A DNA stretch of 64,000 nt from Bacteroidota bacterium (GTDB lineage Bacteria; Bacteroidota; Bacteroidia; 2-12-FULL-35-15): positions 62,001 through 126,000 of the forward strand of contig CANIQT010000004.1 of assembly GCA_947469885.1 (NCBI GenBank). The letters are read 5' to 3'. This document shows, piece after piece, positions 27,179 to 36,556 of the stretch (the stretch's first letter is position 1; every line of letters begins with the position of its first letter). The position numbers were made by a program, and so were the translations under genes. The notes under the pieces were generated by a model. That model was not told the origin of the DNA. It worked only from the letters and a program-made list of their open reading frames with translations, and did no database searches.

Positions 27179-27943
27179 TTATTTTATAAATCCCATCACA
27201 CTCTCAAAAAACTCCTTCGGTTTTTCTGCATGTATCCAATGCCCTGCACCAGCAATAGTTTCCAGTTTGCTTTGAGGAAAGAGTTCATCAATCATCTTCA
27301 TATCACTATCCAAAACATAATTTGATTTTTCTCCTCTGATAAATAATGTTGGAGTAGTGGTATTGTATTTCGAAATAATTTCTGCACCCACATTTGCAAT
27401 GTGTTTACCGATTGCATTCAGATTAAATCTCCATGCAAGTTCAGTATCTGTTTTCCAGTAAAGATTCTTTAAGAGAAATTGTCGGGTGCCCATATCATCA
27501 ATAGATTCAGATAAAATAGCTTCGGCTTCTTTTCTTGTTTTAACAATAGTAAAGTCAACTGCATTTAATCCTTCTAATACTTTATGATGATGAGGAGCAT
27601 AACTTTTAGGGGCAATATCCACTACAATTAATTTATCCAAAAATTCAGAATGATGTAAGGCAAATTGCATCGCTACTTTTCCGCCCAGCGAATGCCCCAT
27701 GAGGATGACGCTTTGAAGGTGATTGTCTTCAATGAGTTCTAAAACATCATCACTCATCACCTCATAATTAAAATCATCACTGTGAGGAGACAGCCCGTGG
27801 TTGCGTAAATCAACAGTATATACTTCAAAGTTTTGTTCAGCAAATAATTTGGCGTGAGTTGTCCAGTTGTCGCTTTGCCCAAACAAACCATGAAGGATAA
27901 TTAGTGGTTGCCCGCTTCCATATTTTCTAAATGCTAATTTCAT
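27179..27943 (-). CDS. Alpha/beta-hydrolase (YbfF-like esterase)
   Basis: 254 residues. Oxyanion motif HGLFGQSDNW, nucleophile elbow LMGHSLGGKVAM (Ser near 95), acid in IRGEKSNYV region and catalytic His in AGAGHWIHAEKP near the end. Cytosolic, no signal. The NWTTHAKLFAE and VDLRNHGLSPHSD blocks are typical of the YbfF/ABHD11 acyl-ester hydrolase branch. Physiological substrate unknown. Downstream of pdxJ on the same strand with 230 bases of repeats between. Confidence 0.88.
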   Translation of the reverse strand: MKLAFRKYGSGQPLIILHGLFGQSDNWTTHAKLFAEQNFEVYTVDLRNHGLSPHSDDFNYEVMSDDVLELIEDNHLQSVILMGHSLGGKVAMQFALHHSEFLDKLIVVDIAPKSYAPHHHKVLEGLNAVDFTIVKTRKEAEAILSESIDDMGTRQFLLKNLYWKTDTELAWRFNLNAIGKHIANVGAEIISKYNTTTPTLFIRGEKSNYVLDSDMKMIDELFPQSKLETIAGAGHWIHAEKPKEFFESVMGFIK

Positions 27944-27989
27944 AATGTTGTAATTAAAACGAATGAACTAAATAACTCTAAAAATTTTC

Positions 27990-28143
27990 TTCAGACCTCA
28001 CCCCTTTATCCCCTCCCCTTGAAAAAAGGGGAGGGGGAAGGACGAATAGATTGGCAAATGGTACCCGTCTTTTTAATACAAAGTTCTTCAGGAAACGGCT
28101 CCCCTCTCCTTTTTTCAAGGAGAGGGGTTGGGGGTGAGGTCTG
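27990..28143. repeat. Two inverted copies of the CTCACCCC repeat, forming a 150-bp hairpin element
   Basis: The left copy begins CAGACCTCACCCC and the right ends GGGGTGAGGTCTGA, so the pair makes an inverted repeat with about 55 bases between. Each copy also has its own stem (CCCTCCCCTTGAAAAAAGGG and CTCCTTTTTTCAAGGAG). It fills most of the 230-base gap before the esterase gene. Confidence 0.72.
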
Positions 28144-28173
28144 AAAAGTGAAATTTGTATAGTAGTTTCCATA

Positions 28174-28899
28174 CTAATTCATTTTCAACTGCCGTAAATA
28201 AAGTTGAATAGTATTCTCTATTCCAAAATAAATTGCATCCGAAATCAACGCATGTCCAATGGAAACTTCCAGCAAACCATTAATATGTTTTGCAAAATAA
28301 TTCAGGTTCTCCAAACTTAAGTCATGCCCTGCATTAATTCCTAAATTTAATTCATTAGCTCTGTTGGCAGCTATTATAAAGGGTTGTATGGCTTTGTCTT
28401 TATTTTCAGAATATTCTTTAGCATACGATTCAGTATATAATTCAATCCGGTCAGTTCCTGTTTCTTTTGCACCTTCAATCATTTTTACATCCGCATCCAC
28501 AAATATAGAAGTACGAATTCCTGCATCTTTAAATCGAGAAATAATATCTTTCAGATAATCTAAATGAGTAACAGTATCCCATCCATGATTGGAAGTAATC
28601 TGCCCTAAAGCATCAGGAACCAAAGTAACTTGCGCTGGTTTTATTTTCATTACCAAATCCACAAATTTTTGTTCTTTTGGATTTCCTTCAATATTAAATT
28701 CGGTAGTTAATAATGGTTTCAAATCCATCACATCCTGATAACGGACATGTCTTTCATCGGGACGGGGATGCACCGTAATTCCCTGAGCACCGTAACGTTC
28801 GCAATCCTTTGCAAATTTCAGCAAGTCGGGAACATTACCTCCCCGTGCATTCCTGAGAGTAGCTATTTTATTAATATTTACACTTAACTTTGTTGCCAT
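28174..28899 (-). CDS. pdxJ: Pyridoxine 5'-phosphate synthase
   Basis: 241 residues, normal length. TIM barrel with family blocks [83 protein letters not shown] and [12 protein letters not shown]. It condenses 3-amino-2-oxopropyl phosphate with deoxyxylulose phosphate in vitamin B6 synthesis. It is divergent from the CBS-nadK pair, a common Bacteroidota arrangement. Confidence 0.96.
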   Translation of the reverse strand: MATKLSVNINKIATLRNARGGNVPDLLKFAKDCERYGAQGITVHPRPDERHVRYQDVMDLKPLLTTEFNIEGNPKEQKFVDLVMKIKPAQVTLVPDALGQITSNHGWDTVTHLDYLKDIISRFKDAGIRTSIFVDADVKMIEGAKETGTDRIELYTESYAKEYSENKDKAIQPFIIAANRANELNLGINAGHDLSLENLNYFAKHINGLLEVSIGHALISDAIYFGIENTIQLYLRQLKMN

Positions 28900-28933
28900 A
28901 GTTTTAAAATAAAGTGTAAAGCTAAAAAATTAG

Positions 28934-28941
28934 TAAGTTTG
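28934..28941 (+). promoter_or_regulatory. Putative -7 element for the CBS-nadK operon
   Basis: TAAGTTTG fits TAnnTTTG and lies 20 bases before the ATG at 28962. Confidence 0.5.
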
Positions 28942-28961
28942 CCATTCAATAAAAAAATAAA

Positions 28962-29624
28962 ATGTTAGCAAAAGATATTATCACTGATTATATACCGCCA
29001 TTAAAAGCTACTGAAAATAGTTTGATAGCCCTTAACTGGATGGACGAATTTAAAGTATCGCATCTTCCAATTGTAAATAAAAAGGAATATTTAGGATTGA
29101 TTTCTGATACCGAAATTTATGATGCACAATTATCTGACGAGCCGTTTACTAAATGTAAACTTACCTTGATTCGCCCGTATGTGTTGGAAAGTCAGCACGT
29201 GTACGAAGTCATCAAAATGATTTCGAACATGAATCTTACTTTATTACCAGTGCTGGACGATGAATTAAATTATTCTGGAGTTATTCCGGCTGCTTCGTTA
29301 ACACACATCTTTTCTACCCTTGCTGCAACAAAAGAACCTGGCGGTATTCTTGTTTTGGAAATGAATACACTTGACTACACGCTTACTCAAATTGCTCAAA
29401 TTGTAGAAGGCAATGATGCTAAAATATTAAGTTGTTATGTCAATCATATTCCAGATTCTACTAGGATGGAAGTTACTTTAAAACTTAACCGACAAGACCT
29501 TTCTGCAATCATTCAAACTTTCAATCGTTATAATTATAATGTAAAAGCATCCTTTCATCAAAAAGAATTTGGTGATGATATGAAGAGCAGGTGGGATAAT
29601 TTTATGAATTACTTAAATATGTAA
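28962..29624 (+). CDS. CBS-domain protein with C-terminal ACT-like domain
   Basis: 220 residues. A tandem CBS pair fills about 1-125 (MDEFKVSHLPIVNKKEYLGL; NLTLLPVLDDELNYSGVI), followed by an ACT-like segment (GILVLEMNTLDYTLTQIAQI, then VEGNDAKILSCYV). CBS and ACT domains usually sense nucleotides or amino acids. It lies 14 bases before nadK, so it is probably co-transcribed and may modulate a related function. The pair is conserved in the phylum; the ligand is unknown. Confidence 0.85.
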   Translation: MLAKDIITDYIPPLKATENSLIALNWMDEFKVSHLPIVNKKEYLGLISDTEIYDAQLSDEPFTKCKLTLIRPYVLESQHVYEVIKMISNMNLTLLPVLDDELNYSGVIPAASLTHIFSTLAATKEPGGILVLEMNTLDYTLTQIAQIVEGNDAKILSCYVNHIPDSTRMEVTLKLNRQDLSAIIQTFNRYNYNVKASFHQKEFGDDMKSRWDNFMNYLNM

Positions 29625-29638
29625 TTCTACCAGAAACA

Positions 29639-30517
29639 ATGAAAATAGCTATTTACGCACGTAATACCACTGATAATGTTTCCGAACATATTCAATTGCT
29701 GTTTAATATACTCAAGGAACTTAATGTAGAGGTGCTTATTTTCGAATCGTTTTACAATTTCGTAAAAACCGAATTAGCTATTGATTGTAATTTTAAAACA
29801 TTTTCGTCTCACAACGATTTAAAGGACAAAGTAGATTATGTTTTAAGCCTTGGCGGTGATGGAACTTTTCTGGAAACAATCACGTTTGTGCGCGACTCGG
29901 AGATACCAGTGTTAGGTATCAATACAGGGCGTTTAGGTTTTCTTGCCAATGTTGCAAAAGAAGAAATAAATGATGCGATTGATTCTTTGATGAATAAAAA
30001 ATTTGCCATCGAAAAGAGAACATTACTTAATGTTACTAATCCGAAAGATTTGTTTGGTGAAGTAAATTATGGGTTGAATGAATTAACGATTCTCAAAAAG
30101 GATTCTTCTTCCATGATTATCATTCACACTTTTATTAATGGAAATTTTTTGAATTCTTATTTTGCAGATGGATTAATCATTGCAACTCCCACCGGCTCCA
30201 CTGCTTATTCATTGAGTTGTGGTGGACCTTTAGTAATGCCGGGTTCTCAGAACTTTGTAATTACTCCAATTGCTCCGCATAATCTGAATGTTCGTCCCTT
30301 GGTTATTTCAGACAATAATATCATTACACTTAAAGTAGAAGGCAGAAGTCCGAATTACCTTTTATCACTCGATTCCCGCAATGTGGTGATTGATTCTTCC
30401 ATTGAACTTACTTTACAAAAAGCAGATTTTTGTATTCATTTGATTCAATTAGAAAATCAAAATTTCTACACCACCATCCGTAACAAACTGCTGTGGGGCT
30501 TGGATAAAAGAGTTTAG
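29639..30517 (+). CDS. nadK: NAD kinase
   Basis: 292 residues. GGDGTFLE motif near 73, NELTILKKDSSSMI, and the substrate loop TPTGSTAYSLSCGGP near 184. It phosphorylates NAD to NADP. It follows the CBS protein by 14 bases; kynU comes 34 bases later, and with kmo this makes a local NAD(P)-related group. Confidence 0.95.
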   Translation: MKIAIYARNTTDNVSEHIQLLFNILKELNVEVLIFESFYNFVKTELAIDCNFKTFSSHNDLKDKVDYVLSLGGDGTFLETITFVRDSEIPVLGINTGRLGFLANVAKEEINDAIDSLMNKKFAIEKRTLLNVTNPKDLFGEVNYGLNELTILKKDSSSMIIIHTFINGNFLNSYFADGLIIATPTGSTAYSLSCGGPLVMPGSQNFVITPIAPHNLNVRPLVISDNNIITLKVEGRSPNYLLSLDSRNVVIDSSIELTLQKADFCIHLIQLENQNFYTTIRNKLLWGLDKRV

Positions 30518-30551
30518 TTTTAAAATAATAATCCCCGAATAATATTCGTTT

Positions 30552-31820
30552 ATGATTTACCAAAACACATTAGCATTTGCACAAGAAATGGATGCAAAGG
30601 ATAGTTTAAAAGGCTATCGCGAAAAGTTTTACTTCCCAATGATGCACGGAAAAAAGACTATTTATTTTACCGGGAATTCGCTCGGGCTCCAACCTACCAC
30701 CACACAAGATTATGTCCTTAATGAATTAGAAGATTGGGCAACCTTTGGAGTAGAAGGACATTTTCATGCACGTAATAAATGGCTTTCGTATCACGAACAA
30801 TTTGCTGAACCCGTTGCGAAAATTGTTGGTGCATTGCCAACTGAGGTAGTAGTAATGAATCAACTCACTGTAAATTTACATTTGCTAATGGTGAGTTTCT
30901 ATCGCCCTAATGATAAGCGTTACAAAATACTTTTCGAATCAAAAGCATTTCCTTCTGACCAATATGCTATGCAGTCGCAGGTAAAGTTTCATGGGTACAA
31001 ACCCGATGACGCTATTATTGAAGTGGCACCGAGAGAAGGAGAAAATTGTATTCGTCAAGAAGATATTCTGGAAGCAATTGAAAAGAATAAAGATTCACTT
31101 GCATTGATACTGATAGGTGGTGTAAATTATTTTACCGGGCAGGTATTCAACATGAAAGGCATTACCGAAGCAGGCCACAAAGCAGGTGCAATGGTTGGTT
31201 TCGATTTAGCACATGCAGCAGGGAATTTAAAATTAGAACTTCATAATTGGAATGTTGACTTTGCCTGCTGGTGTTCTTACAAATATTTAAACTCTGGTCC
31301 AGGAGGAGTTGCTGGAGTTTATATAAATGAAAAACATTTAACCGAAAAAGATATTCCTCGCTTTTCAGGCTGGTGGGGGCATGATAAGGGAACCCGATTT
31401 AAAATGGAAAAAGATTTTGTTGCAATTCCTACAGCAGAAGCCTGGCAAATGAGTAATGCACCTGTGCTTTCAATGGCTGCACACAAAGCAGCAGTTGATA
31501 TTTTTGATGAAGCGGGAATGGATGCACTGGTTGAAAAAGCAGAATTGCTTACCGGTTATCTTGAATTCGTTATTGATGAAATAAATAAATCATTAGAACA
31601 AAAACTGGAAATCATCACACCAAGAGATAAAACTCAGAGGGGATGTCAAATATCCATTGTAGCGCATGGAAGAGGAAAAGATTTGTTCAATAAACTATCC
31701 GAAGCCGGAGTTATTTCCGATTGGAGAGAGCCCAATGTTATTCGCTGTGCACCTGTTCCGTTGTATAATTCGTTTGAAGATGTGTTTACCTTTGGGGAGA
31801 TTTTGAAGAGTAGTTTGTAA
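30552..31820 (+). CDS. kynU: Kynureninase
   Basis: 422 residues, fold type I PLP enzyme. Family blocks YFTGNSLGLQPTTTQDYV, NQLTVNLHLLMVSFYRP, VGFDLAHAAGNLKL, and the PLP-lysine site CWCSYKYLNSGPGG (Lys244), then SGWWGHDKGTRFKM. It cleaves kynurenine or 3-hydroxykynurenine to (3-hydroxy)anthranilate plus alanine. With kmo about 800 bases on it covers two steps of tryptophan-to-quinolinate; the first and later enzymes are not in this window. Confidence 0.95.
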   Translation: MIYQNTLAFAQEMDAKDSLKGYREKFYFPMMHGKKTIYFTGNSLGLQPTTTQDYVLNELEDWATFGVEGHFHARNKWLSYHEQFAEPVAKIVGALPTEVVVMNQLTVNLHLLMVSFYRPNDKRYKILFESKAFPSDQYAMQSQVKFHGYKPDDAIIEVAPREGENCIRQEDILEAIEKNKDSLALILIGGVNYFTGQVFNMKGITEAGHKAGAMVGFDLAHAAGNLKLELHNWNVDFACWCSYKYLNSGPGGVAGVYINEKHLTEKDIPRFSGWWGHDKGTRFKMEKDFVAIPTAEAWQMSNAPVLSMAAHKAAVDIFDEAGMDALVEKAELLTGYLEFVIDEINKSLEQKLEIITPRDKTQRGCQISIVAHGRGKDLFNKLSEAGVISDWREPNVIRCAPVPLYNSFEDVFTFGEILKSSL

Positions 31821-31822
31821 TG

Positions 31823-31913
31823 GTGTCACGCAAAGAGGCAAAGAATAAATAAATACTAATGATTTATAATAATTCAACTTCTCCTTTGTTTTCTTTGCGT
31901 CTCTGCGTGACAC
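31823..31913. repeat. Dispersed GTGTCACGCAAAG inverted repeat
   Basis: Left arm 31823-31845 (GTGTCACGCAAAGAGGCAAA..) and right arm 31891-31913 pair at 21 of 23 positions with a 45-base AT-rich loop. It lies right after kynU. The same arm type occurs singly at about 23358-23390. Confidence 0.72.
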
Positions 31914-31943
31914 AAAATTCTCTTTGCTACAAATCATTATACA

Positions 31944-32558
31944 ATGGCAACAAAAAATAAGCACAACCCTGATGCAAAGTTTTTGATTGATGATGGCATT
32001 GACAAAGCGGAGCCTTTTGCAAAAGATATTTGTAAAAAACTTCGTTCAATTATTTTTACTGCTGAACCCAACATAATTGAAGACTGGAAATGGGGACCGA
32101 ATTATTATTGCGAAGGAATGGTGTGTGGGTTCTGGTATTTTAAGAAACATGTTTCGTTTGTTTTCTTTCAAGGGTCGCTATTAAAAGATAAATACAAAGT
32201 GCTGCAGGCTAATCCTGACAATGTTCACAACAGGCATATAAAATATACAGATGTATCTGAGGTGGATGAAAAATTATTAATTGAATACATTAAAGAAGCT
32301 GTTGCAAATAATAAAAAGGGAATTAAAATTACCGAAGCAAAAGATAAAACTGTTGTTGTTCCTGATGATTTTAAAAAGCTATTGATAAAAAATAAATTGT
32401 TTCCTTATTTCGAAAACCTTGCTTATTCGCACCGTAAGGAATACGTGATGTGGATTGAAGATGCAAAGAAAGAAGAAACTAGAATAAAGAGAATGAATAC
32501 TGCCATCGAAAAATTAATTACAAAAGAAGGAATGCACGATAAATACAAGAAGAAATGA
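31944..32558 (+). CDS. DUF1801 / YdeI-OmdA family protein
   Basis: 204 residues, cytosolic. N-terminal part (about 12-110) looks like DUF1801 (IIEDWKWGPNYYCEGMVCGF; KKHVSFVFFQGSLLKD). The C-terminal 60 residues (VPDDFKKLLIKNKLFPYFEN; HRKEYVMWIEDAKKEETRIK) match the YdeI/OmpD-associated domain. Biochemical role unknown; some relatives were linked to bacteriocin protection. It sits between kynU and kmo without obvious functional link. Confidence 0.8.
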   Translation: MATKNKHNPDAKFLIDDGIDKAEPFAKDICKKLRSIIFTAEPNIIEDWKWGPNYYCEGMVCGFWYFKKHVSFVFFQGSLLKDKYKVLQANPDNVHNRHIKYTDVSEVDEKLLIEYIKEAVANNKKGIKITEAKDKTVVVPDDFKKLLIKNKLFPYFENLAYSHRKEYVMWIEDAKKEETRIKRMNTAIEKLITKEGMHDKYKKK

Positions 32559-32615
32559 TAAATATCATTTTTCTTTTGATTCAAAAAAACTTTTCTTTGT
32601 ATAAAATAAAAAAAC

Positions 32616-33962
32616 ATGAATAATAAAAATGTAACATTGGTAGGAGCTGGATTGGTTGGCTCCCTGTTGAGCATCTATCTTGCAAAGCGTGGATACAAAG
32701 TAAATGTATTTGAGCGCAGACCCGACATGCGCAAAGCAACTATTTCAGCAGGAAAATCGATTAACCTTGCATTAAGCGACCGTGGGTGGAAAGGATTGGA
32801 AGGAGTTGGAATAGCTGATGAAATAAGGAAGATAGCAATACCGATGTACGGACGTTTTATTCATAATAAAAATGGCACCACTGCTTTTCAACCTTATGGC
32901 AAAGACAATCAGGCTATCTATTCTGTTTCGCGTGCTGATATAAATATGAAATTGATGGATTTAGCAGAACAGCAACCAAACGTAAAGATTAGTTTTGAAG
33001 AGCGTTGCACTTCCATCGACAGAAAAAACCTGGAAGCACATTTCGAAAATGACTCAACAAAACAAACTACAAAAATAAAAAGTGATTTGCTGTTTGGTGC
33101 CGATGGTGCATTTGCTGCTTCGCGTTTAAACATGCAACTTACCAGCGACAGGTTTGAGTATAAGCAACATTATATTGAAGCAGGTTATAAAGAATTAATT
33201 ATTCCTCCGGGTAAAGATGGGGAATTCCTGATGGAGAAAAATGCACTTCACATCTGGCCCCGCGGAAGTTTTATGATGATAGCTTTACCCAATCCGGACG
33301 GTAATTTTACGTGTACTTTATTCCTTCCTTTTGAGGGAGAAAAATCTTTTGCCAACTTAAAAACAAAGGAACAAATTAAACTGTTTTTTGAAACAGAGTT
33401 TCCTGACGCTGTTCCCCTGATGCCGACATTGATTGATGACTTTATGAAAAATCCTGCTGCATCATTGGTTACAGTAAAATGTTTTCCGTGGACATTTGAT
33501 AATAAAATTGGATTGATTGGTGATGCTGCGCATGCCATAGTTCCTTTCTTCGGACAAGGCATGAATTGCGGGTTTGAGGACTGTGTGGTATTAAATGATT
33601 TGATAGAAAAACACAAAGAGGATTGGGATAAAATATTTCCTGAATACGAATCTCTTCGTAAGCCCGATGGTGATGCAATAGCTGATTTGGCAATTGCCAA
33701 CTTTGTGGAAATGCGCGACAAAACAGGTAACCCCGCATTTTTATTACAAAAGAAAATAGAAGCACAATTTAGTTCTAAACATCCTGATAAATGGATTCCG
33801 CTTTATTCGATGGTAACGTATAGTCCTCATATCCGCTATTCCACTGCCATGAGCGAAGGACAAAAACAGGAAGCCATTATGCAAAAAATAATGGCTATGC
33901 CTGATATTGAAAATAAATGGGAGAGTGAAGAAGTGGAAAAAGCGATGCTTGGGTATTTGTAG
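32616..33962 (+). CDS. kmo: Kynurenine 3-monooxygenase
   Basis: 448 residues, class A flavoprotein hydroxylase. FAD motif VTLVGAGLVGSLLSIYLAKR at the start, ERRPDMR, SINLALSDRGW, LLFGADGAFAASR, and GLIGDAAHAIVPFFGQGMNC for the second FAD contact. The C-terminal helix pair is retained. It hydroxylates kynurenine using NADPH and oxygen, giving the KynU substrate. It implies aerobic de novo NAD synthesis from tryptophan or tryptophan use. Confidence 0.95.
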   Translation: MNNKNVTLVGAGLVGSLLSIYLAKRGYKVNVFERRPDMRKATISAGKSINLALSDRGWKGLEGVGIADEIRKIAIPMYGRFIHNKNGTTAFQPYGKDNQAIYSVSRADINMKLMDLAEQQPNVKISFEERCTSIDRKNLEAHFENDSTKQTTKIKSDLLFGADGAFAASRLNMQLTSDRFEYKQHYIEAGYKELIIPPGKDGEFLMEKNALHIWPRGSFMMIALPNPDGNFTCTLFLPFEGEKSFANLKTKEQIKLFFETEFPDAVPLMPTLIDDFMKNPAASLVTVKCFPWTFDNKIGLIGDAAHAIVPFFGQGMNCGFEDCVVLNDLIEKHKEDWDKIFPEYESLRKPDGDAIADLAIANFVEMRDKTGNPAFLLQKKIEAQFSSKHPDKWIPLYSMVTYSPHIRYSTAMSEGQKQEAIMQKIMAMPDIENKWESEEVEKAMLGYL

Positions 33963-34017
33963 TTTATTTTTAGTATTACAACTTAAATTAAGAAATTCAA
34001 ACACACAGTTGTCCCCA

Positions 34018-34314
34018 ATGATTTATCTCAAAAAATATCTGCGGGTGAAATTACTTATTGAAAATGTGAGTAAATATGAGTTGATGGGCATTTACCGCCC
34101 GCAGGCATATATAAAAGAAACAAAAAGTTATTGCACCGAGTGTCAGATAGAATTTTATAAAAAACCACTGGAGCAAGGCGAAAGCCGTGTAATCAATGCC
34201 GTACTTTTTGCCCCTCATGGATATGGAGAGCATTTAAAACAAGGAAGTTTGTTAACTTTGCGCAATGGTATGGATATTGAGGCAAAGGCGGTAGTACTTG
34301 AAATTAAGAATTAA
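34018..34314 (+). CDS. Small beta-rich protein, faint EF-Tu domain resemblance
   Basis: 98 residues from ATG at 34018; in-frame codons before it overlap kmo and were rejected. The sequence is mostly beta (YLRVKLLIENVSKYELMG; ESRVINAVLFAPHGYGEHLK). IYRPQAYIKE vaguely recalls the GYRPQFYFRT strand of EF-Tu C-terminal barrels, but there is no GTPase. Function unknown. Followed by a palindromic hairpin. Confidence 0.62.
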   Translation: MIYLKKYLRVKLLIENVSKYELMGIYRPQAYIKETKSYCTECQIEFYKKPLEQGESRVINAVLFAPHGYGEHLKQGSLLTLRNGMDIEAKAVVLEIKN

Positions 34315-34327
34315 GAATTAGGAATTA

Positions 34328-34362
34328 TACCCCTGTCAGGGTTTAGAACCCTGACAGGGGTA
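34328..34362. repeat. CCCCTGTCAGGGTT perfect hairpin
   Basis: 16-base arms (34328-34343, 34347-34362) with loop TAG, the same sequence as the ends of the element at 26855-27119. It lies 13 bases before the TPR gene. It may be a solo end or a minimal form of that element. Confidence 0.75.
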
Positions 34363-34374
34363 ATAAAATAATAA

Positions 34375-36198
34375 ATGAAAAAAATAAAATACATATTATT
34401 CTTTCTTGCTTTTGTTGCAATACACACTAACATCATCGCTCAACCCACCACGGATGAACAATTAGCGGAACAATATTTTCAGAACAGAGAATTTGATAAA
34501 GCATTGGATTATTACGAAAAGCTATACAACAAAAAATCGCCCGACCAGTTTTATTCTCCTTACTTGTATTGCCTTTTGGAAACAAAAGATTTTAAGAAAG
34601 CAGAAAAAATTGCAAAAAAACAAATCAAACAATATCCCGATAATCTTACGTTCAGTGTTGATTTGGGTACCGTATATATACGCAGTGAGCTACCTGATAA
34701 AGCAAAGACCACTTGGGAACAGACAATAAAATCAATCAAAGCAGACGACCAGGTATTTACACTAGCTACAGCTTTTATGGCAATTCGTCAATACAATTTG
34801 GCAATAGCTACCTATTATAAAGGGAGAAAAATAACACAGAATAATTATCCTTACAACTTTGAACTAGCTGCTGTGTATCGCGAAAAAGGAGACAAGGCAG
34901 CCATGATAAGTGAATATCTGGATGCACTGGAAATAAATGATTCGTACATACAAACGGTTCAAAACTCTTTGCAAACAAGCTTTGCAAGCGATGCCGACCA
35001 GAAACAAAATGAATTATTAAAAACAGAATTGCTGAAACGTATTCAGCGAAGCCCTGATAAAACAATACTTTCGGAGTTTTTAATCTGGATACAAATTCAG
35101 CAGCACGACTGGGAAGGAGCATTTGTACAAGGCAAAGCATTAGACAAAAGAAAGAAAGAAGAAGGCAACCGAATCATGGCACTCGGACAATTGTTTGCAC
35201 AAAATGAAAGTTACGACATGGCTGCAAAAGCCTATCAATATGTGGTTGCTAAAGGGAATAGCAATGGGTATTATACACAGGCACGAATGGAATTGCTGAA
35301 TGTGAGTTATCAAAGAGTGCTTACCAAAGGAAATTACACCCAGGCTGATTTAACCGAATTAGAAAATAATTTTAATATCACCATCAATGAATTGGGCAAA
35401 TCTGCGGGCACAGAGCCGATATTAAAAAACTTTGCCCACCTCAAGGCATTCTATTTAAACAAATCTGCTGAAGCAATTTATCTGTTGGAAGAAGCCATTG
35501 CATTACCCCAATTAACTTTGCAGGCACAAGCTGATTGCAAACTGGAACAAGCAGATATATTGCTGATGACAGGCGATGTGTGGGAAGCATCGCTGCGATA
35601 TTCGCAGGTAGAAAAATCGTTTAAGCACGATGAGATAGGACAGGAAGCAAAATTCCGCAATGCAAAAATATCTTATTACACCGGAGATTTTAAATGGGCA
35701 CAGGCACAACTAGATGTACTGAAAGGAGCAACAGCCAAGTTGATTGCAAATGATGCGTTGAATTTATCAATGATGATAAGCGATGCATTAGCTGTTGATA
35801 CGAATGAAGCACCGCTTCTTATTTTTGCCCGGGCAGATTTACTAGCGTTTCAGAACAAGGATAACGAAGCAATCACCTCATTGGATTCTATAAATACATT
35901 ATATCCTAATCATGCCTTGGCAGACGATATACTTTATAAAAAAGCTCAGATAGCCCTCAAACATGCTGATTATACTAAAGCTGCCGTGTACTATGATACA
36001 ATCATCAAAAAGTTTGGTGACGATATTTTAGGAGATGATGCGTTGTTCAAATTGGCAGACATTACCGAAAATCAATTTAAGGAAACTGATAAAGCAAAAG
36101 AAATGTATCAACAGTTGCTCGAAAAATATCCTGCAAGTCTTTATGTAGTGGAGGCAAGAAAGCGATTCAGAAAGTTGAGAGGAGATTCTATTAATTAA
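34375..36198 (+). CDS. Secreted tetratricopeptide-repeat protein
   Basis: 607 residues with signal peptide (about 1-23, ending IIAQ). TPR units are clear at the N-terminus (LAEQYFQNREFDKALDYYEK; LLETKDFKKAEKIAKKQIKQ; ATAFMAIRQYNLAIATYYKG) and again at the C-terminus (KAQIALKHADYTKAAVYYDT; ETDKAKEMYQQLLEKYPASL). Probably periplasmic and a protein-protein scaffold. The gene is followed by DUF4286 and rsmA on the same strand. It resembles the YbgF/BamD type only in its last 100 residues. Partner unknown. Confidence 0.82.
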   Translation: MKKIKYILFFLAFVAIHTNIIAQPTTDEQLAEQYFQNREFDKALDYYEKLYNKKSPDQFYSPYLYCLLETKDFKKAEKIAKKQIKQYPDNLTFSVDLGTVYIRSELPDKAKTTWEQTIKSIKADDQVFTLATAFMAIRQYNLAIATYYKGRKITQNNYPYNFELAAVYREKGDKAAMISEYLDALEINDSYIQTVQNSLQTSFASDADQKQNELLKTELLKRIQRSPDKTILSEFLIWIQIQQHDWEGAFVQGKALDKRKKEEGNRIMALGQLFAQNESYDMAAKAYQYVVAKGNSNGYYTQARMELLNVSYQRVLTKGNYTQADLTELENNFNITINELGKSAGTEPILKNFAHLKAFYLNKSAEAIYLLEEAIALPQLTLQAQADCKLEQADILLMTGDVWEASLRYSQVEKSFKHDEIGQEAKFRNAKISYYTGDFKWAQAQLDVLKGATAKLIANDALNLSMMISDALAVDTNEAPLLIFARADLLAFQNKDNEAITSLDSINTLYPNHALADDILYKKAQIALKHADYTKAAVYYDTIIKKFGDDILGDDALFKLADITENQFKETDKAKEMYQQLLEKYPASLYVVEARKRFRKLRGDSIN

Positions 36199-36251
36199 AC
36201 AATAAGCAATTTGACATTTATAATTCATAACCCATAATTCATAACTTAAAA

Positions 36252-36551
36252 GTGATTATATATAACGTAACAATAAATATTGAGAATGACGTTCGTGAAG
36301 AATGGCTTCAATGGATGAAACAAAGACACATACCAGATGTGATGGCAACAGGTTATTTTATTGAAAATAAAATTTGCAAAGTATTGGTGGACGAAGAACA
36401 GGGCACAACTTATTCTATTCAATACACCTGTGCAAATATGGAAGATTTGGAAGAATACAGACGCGACCATGCACCAAGATTGCAAAAGGAAGTGAATGAT
36501 AAATACGCAAATAAGTTTGTAGCATTCAGAACGGTGCTGGAAGTAGTATAA
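36252..36551 (+). CDS. DUF4286 family protein
   Basis: 99 residues beginning with GTG at 36252 (IIYNVTINIENDVREEWLQW follows), the only start that preserves the family N-terminus. Probably a ferredoxin-like dimeric alpha/beta barrel (HIPDVMATGYFIENKICKVL; RRDHAPRLQKEVNDKYANKF). Function unknown; commonly next to rsmA in this phylum, as here. Confidence 0.8.
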   Translation: MIIYNVTINIENDVREEWLQWMKQRHIPDVMATGYFIENKICKVLVDEEQGTTYSIQYTCANMEDLEEYRRDHAPRLQKEVNDKYANKFVAFRTVLEVV

Positions 36552-36556
36552 TAATC

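Noticed and set aside
27978..28172. 64-residue frame
   Set aside because: It lies wholly inside the inverted repeat pair 27990-28143.
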